Shown here piece by piece: positions 1 to 10,900 of a stretch of 16,236 bases of DNA. Source of the stretch: Micractinium sp. NFX-FRZ (Eukaryota; Chlorophyta; Trebouxiophyceae; Chlorellales; Chlorellaceae); the NCBI GenBank assembly GCA_029339195.1, contig JAPTJF010000752.1:1-16236 (forward strand), in the 5' to 3' direction. A model generated the notes under the pieces. It saw only the letters and a list, made by a program, of their open reading frames with translations, was not told the origin of the DNA and made no database searches. The number at the start of each line of letters is the position of its first letter. Positions within the stretch are counted from its first letter, which is position 1. The position numbers were made by a program, and so were the translations under genes.

Positions 1-229
1 CTCTTCTGACCACTAGTAACCACAAGACCGAGCACTCAGGGCCTTCGGGCCACAGGAGGTCAGCCGGGCGTGCTACAGTGATCCTGCCCGTACTTGGATG
101 CGTGCCAAACATGGGCGGGCAAAGCATCAAGAGTTAGCTGCAGACGTCGCTCAAGCGGTGGTGCCATTGCACCCACAGAACTGCATTCTGGTGCAATACT
201 GTTGCACTGTCTGCTTTCCAAAGTGGACT
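1..229. other. Downstream flank, no feature seen
   Basis: This end of the window lies past the probable poly(A) site. I find no splice sites, domain motif or RNA gene here on either strand. Confidence 0.5.
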
Positions 230-780
230 CGAACTATTCATTCAAATTACAGTGAACATTTCAAGCACGCGCAACCAGCAAATCGCATGCAGGTACAGAG
301 AAACCCAGTTTGGTACGGCTCGCCGCCGGCTTGGACCATCAAACTGACTGGGGCATTTATGAGCTGTAGTGTGGCAAGGTGGGCTGCCCCACGTAACGAA
401 AGGAAAATGGAGTCCAACACACACTTGGCAGGCTCAGCTCTTGCTGCTGGCCGCTAGAGTCTATGTAAGCAGATTTGGCTGGTGCTTTTGGTAGAGTTGA
501 GCGTCTTGAAACAGCAATCACCGCACACGGCTTGACGGCTGCCCGCTTTGATGCATGTGGCTCTGTGATGTCACTGGCCAAAGGACAAGGAAGTGGAAGG
601 GACGAAGTGGAATGCACGGAAGGACACGAGTTCTTGGACATTAAGACACAAATCCAGGAGTGCTGGGAAGGGCCTCCTCAGCCGTCAACCCCGGACGCAG
701 GCAGTCGGCGAGGAACGCCCAATGCTATCAGGCTAGCTGCAGAGACGCTACGCTTTCACATGCCCTGTCAGGTGATCCCC
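230..780 (-). other. Probable 3' untranslated region
   Basis: From the stop at 781 to just past the TGTAA box at 247-251, I see no domain or clean exon on either strand. An open minus-strand frame at 357-641 has no splice link and an odd composition. A 3' UTR of about 550 bases is ordinary for chlorophytes, so this is my preferred reading. Confidence 0.5.
247..251 (-). terminator. TGTAA poly(A) signal candidate
   Basis: TTACA on the plus strand reads TGTAA on the coding strand, in CACTGTAATTTG. TGTAA is the usual green-algal polyadenylation signal. The motif is short and could occur by chance, but it follows the last exon with none seen between them. Confidence 0.45.
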
Positions 781-1907
781 TCAAACACCTGCAAGGGTGG
801 GCGGATGTGAGCCACGCATTGGTGTACAGCATGCAGCCACACTGATGCGGAGGAGCCATGCTGTTGCAGTATCTGGCTCGTGTCAGCAACGCACCTGGGC
901 TCTTGACAGTGATCTCGCACAGCGCCAGGCGCTCGCGCGCTGACGCTGTTATGCGGAGGGACACAAAGCGTGCTTGCACGCCAAGTGCGGAACCCCCGCA
1001 ACCAACAACGTGCGCTTTGCCGCCCGGCACAACGGCCTTGCGGAAGCCGCACAGTATTCCGCTGCATCAAACCGAATGGTGGCATAGGCGGGCAATGGTT
1101 GAGCTTTGAGTGGCATGCACACACATGGGCTCTGCAGTTTCCACGCGCTGGGTGGAGCGATCCGCATTGCTTCGGCTGCCCATCGCCCGGACTTACTTGC
1201 TGGCACTGCCCGGGGCGATCATGGGCGGGGTGTTGTTCCAAGCGCGGACCTCAATGTCATGCAGGCTGGCAGACAGGGGGTCACCAGCAGGCCTGCAAGG
1301 AAAACATCGCAGCCGTCAGGGGCTATAACCACTGCAGTCTTTTGTCCGAATGCAGTCGAAGGAGAGGGGTGCTGTAAGGATCCTAATCTGTGTGGCGTAC
1401 AGGTGGTTGCAGAATGGGCAAAGTTGGCGGGAGAAGATGAAGCGGGATACACGCGTACGGGCTTGGGCTGTAGGAACCTGCGGAGACGTGCACACCCCTG
1501 GCAGCGAGACCCTGGCTATGAAACATCTGCAGGGTGCAACGATGGCATTCATGCGTTTGGCCAACGTTGGCACCCTGCCTGCCAGCTTGCCTGTTGGTGA
1601 TTTCAACAGTGGCGATGGTCTGCTGCTTGCCCAGGTCCACGACCACCCATGGCTGGGTCACCAGCTTCGTCTTGATGCAACTGTCAAGCTTGCCGTCCAC
1701 TGAGGCTGCTGCCCCGGGAGCACTTGGCTCTGTGGGAGACGAGCTGGCCAGCTTTCTGAGGCTGAGCACCAGTGCTGCGAAACATGGGATTTATGTGGCA
1801 GGGTAGCTGATCAACAACGCCCATGTACTTGCAAACATGCCCATCTACATGCAATGGTTCAGGCACGTTGGAGGCATTGACATCGCCCGGCGAGAGGAAG
1901 CCCGCAG
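781..1907 (-). CDS. C-terminal F-type lectin / discoidin-like domain (exons 41-45)
   Basis: Exons at 1829-1907, 1591-1761, 1197-1292, 895-1061 and a terminal 781-788 encode about residues 2120-2292. Signature blocks of the fucolectin/F5-8C jelly-roll are present: ASVDGKLDSCI, QPWVVVDLGKQQTIATVEI, TNR, LHDIEVRAWNN, NGILCGF, ARFVSLRIT and LALCEITV. In F-type lectins a His and an Arg-x-Asp motif bind fucose. Here the His position reads Lys (SCIKT) and the RxD site reads NRPAGD, so fucose binding may be lost or altered. The intron after ITN(R) uses a GC donor (AG|GCAAGC). The last exon carries only Gly-Val and the stop TGA; a downstream acceptor (exon from 736, stop near 678) is an alternative. 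Confidence 0.75.
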
Positions 1908-4900
1908 CTGCACTGACAACACTGGGTGCCACTCCCATACAACTCACCTTTCCTGGCTGGTGGCGGCAGTGAAGGTCGGACTGGCCTGTCAATGGCAACC
2001 GTTGCCTGCGTGGTGCGAGTCTTCTCTACTCGCACTTCGTTACTCAGATTCCTGCGCATGACACAAGGTGCTCTTTACGTGTCTGCGAGAACAAGGCCAG
2101 TGCTTCTGCCTAGCCATCACCTGGCAACGTGCACACGCTGTGCAACTAGTGATGTGCACGGTACATACCCAACAAACCAATGAAGCCCGGCTTACATCAG
2201 GCGCCTGATAAAGGGTGTGATGTTGGGGAGAGTGGTTGTCTCAAATCGGCGCACTTGATCCTGCGCAGTTGGACATGCAAGAGGAGTTGTTTCCTTGCGG
2301 CCTGGCCGCCTCAACTGCCAATTTGAAGCAAACGCAAATCTGCCAGCAGCACCGGCTCATTGCTTGCAAGAATAATGGGCCTTGTGCGCACCTGCACTTT
2401 CAGGTCCTTGTTGTTGCCCAGGAAGGTCACACGTGTGCCCACGTTGACTCCAGCTACAGCCAACGTGTGTAGGCGGCGCCTGGCAGCAGTGCTCGTACCG
2501 GTGTTCACTGTGCTGGTTACCACTACCATGGATGGATCTGCACAAGCAAGTACCGTGGGCGTGCTGTGATTGACAATATGCTTAGTGCAGTGGAATTTCA
2601 CGCTAATTACAATCGGCAAGAGCCCCACCTGTGATCGCGGCTTGCACAGCTGCCACATAGGCGGTGATCAAGTTGGCAAACTGGGTTGTTGTGAGCCCCG
2701 CCAGGCTGCGAGGGGAGCGGTAAGAAACAGATTCGAGCTGGCCATTCCGCACAGCAGCACATACATGCGCTCGCCCTTGAACATGTTATGGTGATTCCTT
2801 TAGCATCTTGCATACATCTGCTTTCCCCCCTGGCGCTTGTAGCGCACCTGCTGGTGAACTCGACCACGGGTGCAGTGACCATAGTCCTCCAAGGAGAAGT
2901 CACACTACAGTGTGAACAGGTAGGAAGAAACATGCGCATTTCAGTCGGCAGTTTGCTTCTGTGCACGTCGGCATGTGTCACTCCTCAGGTTCATGTATTG
3001 GTGCAAGTGACAGCAGGCGACCCATCGCCAGGTTTACTTGGTGCAGTTAACGCCGGTAAAAGAGTCCATGAAGGGCATGGAGCGGGCGCAATCCTTGCGG
3101 TTGTCGGCAGTCCTGCAAAGGGCCAAGGGGTGGGTGGGGATTCAACGGGGGTTGGTGCACATGTTTTGGTCATGCACACAACCCTTTGCGCAGTAAGGAA
3201 ACGCCGTCCCGCCCCCACTCACTTGCACAACAGCCATGCTTCGCACTGGAAGGCGCTGCGGCAGGCGGCCTGACAAGCGCAGTCAGTGGTGTTGGCCGTG
3301 TTGTTCGTGAAAGGGACATAAGCGGCGATGTTTGCATTAGTTGGGTTCACACGGAGTGAGTAAAACACACACACATTGCCTGCAAGAACAGGTGGCAAGG
3401 TTGGGATTTCAGCAGAAAGTGCAAGGGATGTCAGACCAATGTGTAAGACTAAGCAAGGACGTCATCACCTGTGGGGATGAGCTCGAAGAATTGGCGCGCA
3501 GGAATTGCAGGAGGCGGTGGGGAAGGAGGGGAGGGCGGAACCCGGGGAGCCACAATGTTCGATTCGGTGAGCCTCTTGCACATGTATAACGGGGATGCTC
3601 CTGCAACACCCCGGTTCAAGTTGTGCATGCTGGCCAATGTGTAGCCGGTTCTGCAAGACTGCTTCGGAGCCAGCTCGAAGTCCTGGATCATGCTGCCATA
3701 TGGTTGCTGGATGTAACGCACGCAGAGGAAAACAAACCATCCAAGGGTGCCCTCGTTCAGGTCAAAGGGCAGACGTGTGAAACCAGAGGAGCACACAGCA
3801 TCTTCGTTGCTTTGCCCGGCTGTAACACTGATGTCGGCAATGAAGCCGGATGTGGGGAAGTCAACGGGGGAGCCTGCCTGGTAGCAGGCATACAGAGGTG
3901 GCAAGCCGTTGTCTTCGCCCGGTCCATTCAGGTTTTGCTCCACCTGCGGATGCCGGGAGTGTGCATGGGGCGGCAGGGGCGGCATGGACCGTGAAAGTGA
4001 GCCCTGAAAGCCTGTCCACACGACAGCTTGGCAGGGATTCTTGACCAGGAGACACCAGCCTGGCATGGCATATCAAGATGCACTGCACAATCCAAGCAAC
4101 ATCACATCAGACAACAAATTGGTTGCAAAGTCCCTTTCCCGCCCACCCAGGTGTAGGTACGTGGGCACTTGGCAGGGCTGCCCGGCCCGGAGACAACGGT
4201 GACGTTGCGAACAAAGGTGTTGGCCTCAACGGCCCGCGGCGGCGGGCGCATAGCTTGGATGCCAGAGTCGGCCAGCCGCTTGCATAAGAAGAGCGAACTG
4301 GAATCTGGCACACCGCGGTTCAGGTTTTGTGTGCTAGCAAGGGTGAAGCTTGCGCGGCAGTTTTGAGCCTCAGCAAGCTCGAAATCTTGCAACATGGCGC
4401 CAGATGGCTGGTTGACGTAGCGCACACAGAGGAACACAAACCAGCCGCCAGCGCCGTCATTCAAGTCGAATGGCAGGCGGGTGAAGCTGGAGGGGCACAC
4501 CACATCGTCTTCCTTAGGCCCTGTAGAAACTGTGATGTCGGCGATGAAGCGCGAGCCCGGGAAGTCTGCCGGAGATGTTGCCTGGAAGCAAGCATACAAT
4601 GGCTGCCTTCCCTCGGGTTCACCAGGGCCGTTGAGGTTGTATTGTACCTGCAGTCATCAAGTGTGGTGTGTATGTGTGGGGGGTGGGGTGGGGTGGGGTG
4701 GGGGGTGGGGGTGCAAGCGGTTGTTCATGAAGATATGGAAACGACTAACAACGAGCGAATTAAAGGTCACTCAACCTCCCCTAAAATGGGCGTGCTGCGC
4801 GTCCTACACACCCAGGTGTACGAGCGAGGGCACATGTTGCGTTGGCCCGTTCCAGAGACCACAGTGATGTCTCGAATGAACTGGCCAGGCTCAATTGGGC

Positions 4901-7900
4901 GAGCATAAGGTGGCGGCGGTGGCGCGGCAGGAGGTGGGGATGGCGGGGCTGCAAAAGTGGAGGGTGGCAGTTCACTTGCTTTTGTGGGTTTACCGTCTGA
5001 TCTTCGCAAACAAACTGCGACACAGACCCTTGGACGAGCAAAAGATAGAGAGGACTGCAAACAGGGAAAATGAGTGGGGGACACACAACATGCAGGACGG
5101 ATGCAACGGGAAACACGGGGAAGGCAGACACACACAAGCAATGGGTCCACCATGACGGGCGGGCTGTTGGGCTATTGGGCTCTTGGGATATTCAACGAAT
5201 CAATGGCCAGCTAGTAGCTCATACACTGCCTGTTGGGAGTGGCACACTGCTATGTCATGCATCACCACAGCTTTTCAGCAGCTGCATGGCTCGCTGACAT
5301 GTATACATTGCAACTCACCGACCGCGAATACATGTGTAAATCCCGTGAACCCACTGCAAGCAAGCCGAATTTTGTCAGATGCGGATGGATGTGTGAATGG
5401 AAACTGATTCTTTGAAACTCTGTTCTAGCAGTCATACCTTGTAACGGAGACACTACGGAACGTCCCCGTCCTGCATGGGGCACAGGCAGTGCCAATGGTA
5501 CCACGTTGATTATGTATGCAAAATCCGAACATACAATGCTCTGCCACAGTGATCCTACCATGCTTGGCGATAAATAGGGATGTTGTTGGTTTCCGGGTCC
5601 ACTGGAAAGTTCATAACAAGGGTAGACTCGTCTGCACAAAATCGGGCAACGACAACACGCACTTTTGTGGATGCTTTGGTGAGGCACCCTACTCACAAGG
5701 CAGAATGGCAACGCATGCATACGCTTGTGCCAGAGGGTACACCCAGCCAAGAGTTCGTTTCTGTAGAATCGCACAAAGTATTCAACTGCCGTACACAAGA
5801 TCTCACAATCAAGGTCCTTGACCATCTTGCCGTAGAGCCCTGTGCATGTGCCGATCTCTCCGCCGCCCAAATAGAAGGTCTGCATGGCACACATGTCACT
5901 GTGAATTCGAGCCCATAATGCCATTACCTTTTCCATCCTCCAGAGGTTGAGCCACAGCTCAGTGGTGCCGCACACATGCGTTTGTTTTTCTCCCCTACGC
6001 ATCACAACCCAAATCAGACATATTGCATGTTTGCAAGGAAACACCATGAAAAACCATGTTGCTGCAACCAGCCGAAGTGTTGAAGAGCAAACTAAGCTGC
6101 GTTGCATAGCCGAACTGATGCACTGCATGTGCAACATCCACATCTACACGCACAGCGGCAGGACAACCTCGAACGACACACCGCCTCTCCCCGCTCAACT
6201 GCAGTAAGCCATTGACCATGCTGATTGATGACCCCCCCCCCCCACCCTCCACCCCCACCCACCTGGGATGGCATACTGAGGGTCGTGCTGACCTGCACAA
6301 AATGTTGGGCAATCAAGAGCGAGCGTGAAAGGGTATGCAATGCACAAACAAGCAAGCAAGCATGCTAAAAAACGTGTCTGGAAATAGCAGTTGCTTGCAC
6401 ACATACCTCACTGCTGATCTCGTCAGTCTCAGTCGTAGTCACCGTTTTCTCACTACTCGCTGAAAATCCCCATCTGTTGTTTACTGTCACCTCAAAACCG
6501 ACATCTATTTCGACAACGGGGATAGATGCACTGACTGAAGTGGTTACACCCACGTCTTGCCCACATTCAAATGCCGTTGACTGCATGGAGGCAGAGTTGC
6601 AAGGGGGCGCATGAGCGGCGGCTCGTCTTCAACAGGGAGGCAAGGCCCAGGCTTTGCAGGCCCACCTGCATCTTGGACTCCTCCGACGAACGTGAAAATG
6701 CGTGTCCAGTTGTGACAGTCTGCTCCCACGACGGGCATGCAACCTGCATCCATCGCCATGCAGGGGTGGGGGGCGATGCCTCATAGTTCAATGGGGCTCT
6801 GATTATAGGCAGCTAACCCAGGCGTGAAGCGGGGATTCAAGGACTGAATGTTGAACACCAGGCATGTACGGCCTCCACGTCGCCATGAATTGAGCCCATT
6901 TCGTGGGGCTCAACAACACTTAATGTCCCACCTGCGTTTCCCGCTCGGATTTACTGTTGTCGATCGACATCGTCAAAGCTGTCATGCTCTTTGGGTCAAG
7001 GTCCTCGGCGCTCACAGGGGGGACCGTAAGACTGTACCTGCGCCATCATGTAGAAAGGGCAAGTGTTGTTCGCTCGAGCCACAAAGGCAGGGTGGGCACG
7101 TTGGGTCTTCTTTGCCTTCAAGCAAAGGTTGGGGCTGGCCTCTTGCCGTTCACAAGTGGACATGGTCTGCAACCCTCCCCGCACACAACAACCAACAAAT
7201 TTGTTATTGTTCTAATAACGCACGCCATGGCGGTGGGCTTTGCAGGAATGAGCAGTCCAATTGAATTCAGCGAGGTTGTGCGTCCGCCATTCTGTGAGGC
7301 AGTGTAGTAGATGCCCATGACAGTCCCTAGGCCCGTGGTAGGGGCAGCTGCATCCTCGTCATAGGTGATGTCCAAGTCGGGGGCTTCCATGGAATACAAC
7401 TCTGAGCTGCCCACGTCCAGAAATTTGCTGGCATCCATTAGACCAATATAGCTGCAAACATGGCACACACTATTACTGGGCAAGGCACTTTGTTTTGGGC
7501 GATTTAGCGCAATGTTAAGCAGCCGCATGCCAGAATCAGTGCCCCGCATCATGTCACACAGCAAGAACGCAAGTGCATGCAAGGTTTTAAACAACAAGGC
7601 AAAGCTCACATGCGCCCAATTCGAACCCTCTCTTTCTTATCCAGCGTCTTGCTGTACCACATGCTGTGAATGTGATTGGGACGGGGGGGGGCATGATTCC
7701 AGCTTGACTGATGAGAATGAAAGCAGCTCTGCTCTCGGCGTGGAGCAGGTTGGCATACACTAGCAAAACACGAGCTGGATAAAAAAAAGCACTCAATCTA
7801 CGTGTATCAGCTCACCGCAGGTTGACTACAGGGCTGTCGAACTCAATGCTAGCTGTTGGCCGGGATGTGGAGCCTAGAACTAAACCAGAATCACCCACAA

Positions 7901-10900
7901 CTTCTTTAGCTGTGCCGGCGGAGTAGGTAAGTCGTAGTGCGCCAACAGCGTCCCCATCCGCAGTGAGATACGCCTCCATATGTGTAACAAACGCCCTTTT
8001 ACGGAACTGCACCTGTGTCATGTCGCTGCACACACCGAGTTGTGTGCCTCGCGACATAGGACAACCTGCACCAGAAAGCAGAACAGACAATAGACCACGG
8101 CAGGCAGCATAAGATGCATCACTACCCATTGACCGTTCGCCTACAAAACATCCCAAGTAGCAGGACGTGCTACATAGCATGCTCGGTTGCACGGGCCAAG
8201 TAACCAAGAGCCGTCTAGCACGGATCACCACTTACCCCCGCTGAACCCGTTGCTTGATTGGCATACTCGCTCCTTAATCTTTTTCCAAGAGACGGCGTCA
8301 ATGTCACATCGCGGTCCTGTTCAGGAGCATACAGGCCAGGCGTTTGAGCGTTTGAGAGGGCAGGGCGCATCGTCGGCATGTGCGGGCAGCTCAATGCATT
8401 GGACTAAACCAGGTCCCAATTGCAAGACGAAAATGCAATGAGAGCTTCATAGGCTGTTCGGCCAAAAGGCTGCGCAGAGCATGCAGGACGTCTGAAAAGG
8501 AAGGCTGTTATTACATTTTAGCAGCCCACCTCAGCCCATTTCGCGTCAAACCGAACCCACCCCACCCCTCTCACTGGTGGTCCAAGTCGTGACGTCGGAG
8601 GCCCCACAGCTTGACAGGGCCAGTCCTCCATCTGTGTTAGCCTTCAGGCACAGCCCCGACGAGAAATGATCAGGCCGTAACGCCCCGTTTGTATCGTTAC
8701 GCCACACCTGACCTGCCGCAAGAACATCGTCCTGGCAGGCGGTCAGTGTAGGGGAGAGCCCAGGTGTGCGCAGGCCAGGCGCAGCTGTGAGGCATAGCTT
8801 TTGGCTGCCTAGGACTGTTGTGAGACGCGAGCTGCTGTCATATGTAAAGCTTTGGGGGCCGTCCGTGGGCAATGATAGGCAGAAGGGCGCGGACACGCCA
8901 GATGCAGAAGCACTATCACGTGTAAGGCAACGCCCCGCGCTGGCAACAAGGTAAGTGTTGTCAGGGTCCGAGGGCGCGACGGGCACTGCAAGTACATGCG
9001 GCGCTTCATGAGTGTTGGGCCGTGTGGCAGGGATGTGGATGGATAGGTAGCTGCCGCTAATTGGCACACCACAAGACCGAAACATGCGCTTGTAATGCAT
9101 GGAACTGATGAACTCACTGAAAGTACGATCACCCAAGGTCCAAAGTTGCGTCTGACTGGATCCCGTGTTGTCCAACAAGGCGACAGTCAACATCCCGTTG
9201 CTAACATCAAGGCAATATGAGTCGAGGTGGCGGGGGCGGATTGTGCCAACAATGTCAATGTTCCATCTGCTGGCATTTGGATTGACAAGGGCTGATACAA
9301 AATCTGGGGTACCCAGCAAGACATGCATGTCTTCAGTTGCGTAAAGGTACCTGCAGTCAGGCGAAGCAGGAGTCGAGATTTACCAATGCAAAGCGGCACA
9401 GAGGCAATGCAAGCTCATTGCACCCGCGGACGCACAGTTGCACTGCCTTGTTTTAGTGCAACGGAGACCTCTATGCTTGTGTTCAGTATTCATCAGCGCC
9501 CCACCCTCTGTCGCCTCACGTCTGGGACTGCTCATGCAACAACCGGCCGTCTGTATCGAGCTTGAAGAGCTGGTAGGGCAAGTCCTCTCCAGTGCAGTTA
9601 GTAACGAGGGAGAGGGCGGGAGGGAAGCCGGTGCTGGCAGCTTGCAAGCAACGAGATGTGTTTGCAGCCATGGCAATGGTAGAGCTACCGAAGCTCTCCA
9701 AGCCGGCGCTGATTCCCCGGGAGATAAGGTCGGACAACGTGCTGGTCTGATCACGAAACGCGGCGCAATCCGGGCCGGCGCATGTGGGCCCAAGCAGGCG
9801 CAAGAAACCGAGTTGAGCGAGAGAAATGGTAGTGGCTTTCTTGAACCAGTTCCTGCGGGAGGCAAACCTTGTATTTCAGAAGCGCAACGTGGTGCTGGAT
9901 TTTGCAGTGGTGGCAACGCAGACAAATGCTGTACCTCTTTGCTTCACTGATGACAGTAGAAAAGTACTCGCTCGGTGTCTCGCCCATAACGTCCGTACCA
10001 GGCTCCTCTGCAAGGTGGCAGCATTAAAGATAGGTACCAGCATGCAAACTGAGCGCAATAGCGCTGCAGAGGCAAAACTACTTGTGAGGAGTGTTTCCAA
10101 ATTGGCGTCAGCAATATGCACGGCATGTTGCTGTTAAGAAGGTGGTGTGGGTTGCAGCAGCAGCAACAGCGTGGAGGGGTTACACAGTAGACGCAAGAGC
10201 AGCAACACATGGCTGTAATGACGGAAGTCACAGGCCATGGCGGCCGCACCAGAAACAGCTTTCAAGAGGCGCTCACCACCAGTAACGACGGCCGAAACAT
10301 CTGAAGGAGCTGCTGTCATGTTCCAACCAGTCAAAGTTTTCAAAAAACATTCTCCACTCGTTTTGTACGTGAAGGCACCACAACCCTGCTGTGCATAGCA
10401 TAGTTGACAACACTCCCGGGGGGTGCTTGCTGTCAAGTTTGCAATGTTCGCTCCGGCAAGATCAGAACCGGCAAAGAGGGTGGACGCCTTTCTCACAGAT
10501 CGGTCTGAGAAGAAGCCTGCACATGGACATTGTAGAATCATATGTGAGGAGCTTAGCTTGCCTGCTGACACGACAGACAGCTGCATTGGCGCCATCCGTG
10601 CGAGCACCTTTGTGGTTCATTGGTTGTAGGGGGCAGTTCACCCACAACAGCCATGCAAACAGCTCTTACCATAGGGAGGGGCCACTTGCCGAGGTGCCTC
10701 ACGGATGACGATGCCGGACGCAGCAGCACTGTTGTTTCTGTTGGAAACAAAGCCGGACAATTCTTTGAGGAGGCAATCGGTGCCGACAAGAGTCCACGCC
10801 TTGCAGCGCCATTGTTGAGCGCAAAAGTAGAAGCATGTGCTGGGATCGGGAACCCCACGCACAGTCTGGAATGTGCCTCCCTGCAGCACTTAAGAATCGG

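Noticed and set aside
98..457. 119-codon plus-strand frame at the window start
   Set aside because: No domain, no supporting neighbours, and it overlaps the probable 3' UTR of the minus-strand gene.
3449..3469. Stop codon just after the exon 34 donor as the gene end
   Set aside because: The GTGATG donor is in phase 1 with a clear cysteine-rich exon next, so continuation is favoured, though an alternative short transcript is possible.
4327..4908. 193-codon plus-strand frame
   Set aside because: It lies antisense to the MABP-like exon A and the GGGGT repeat. Its sequence is low-complexity and resembles no protein.
5262..6143. 293-codon uninterrupted minus-strand frame
   Set aside because: It runs through several introns. 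Only parts match module motifs, and the better-supported exons use other frames with good splice sites.
6666..6759. Alternative frame CHNWTRIFTFVGG resembling the MABP CPRTYTW motif
   Set aside because: It would need phase 1 on both sides, while the adjoining exon fits only phase 0. The WEQTVTTGHAF frame matches the aerolysin-like context.
8395..8491. Possible extra exon starting after TTTTCAG (NVLHALRSLLAEQ)
   Set aside because: No good phase-1 donor is found before its stop, and exon 17 joins exon 18 in phase without it.
9438..9950. 170-codon plus-strand frame
   Set aside because: Antisense to exons 15-16 of the ricin-B block, with no recognisable domain.
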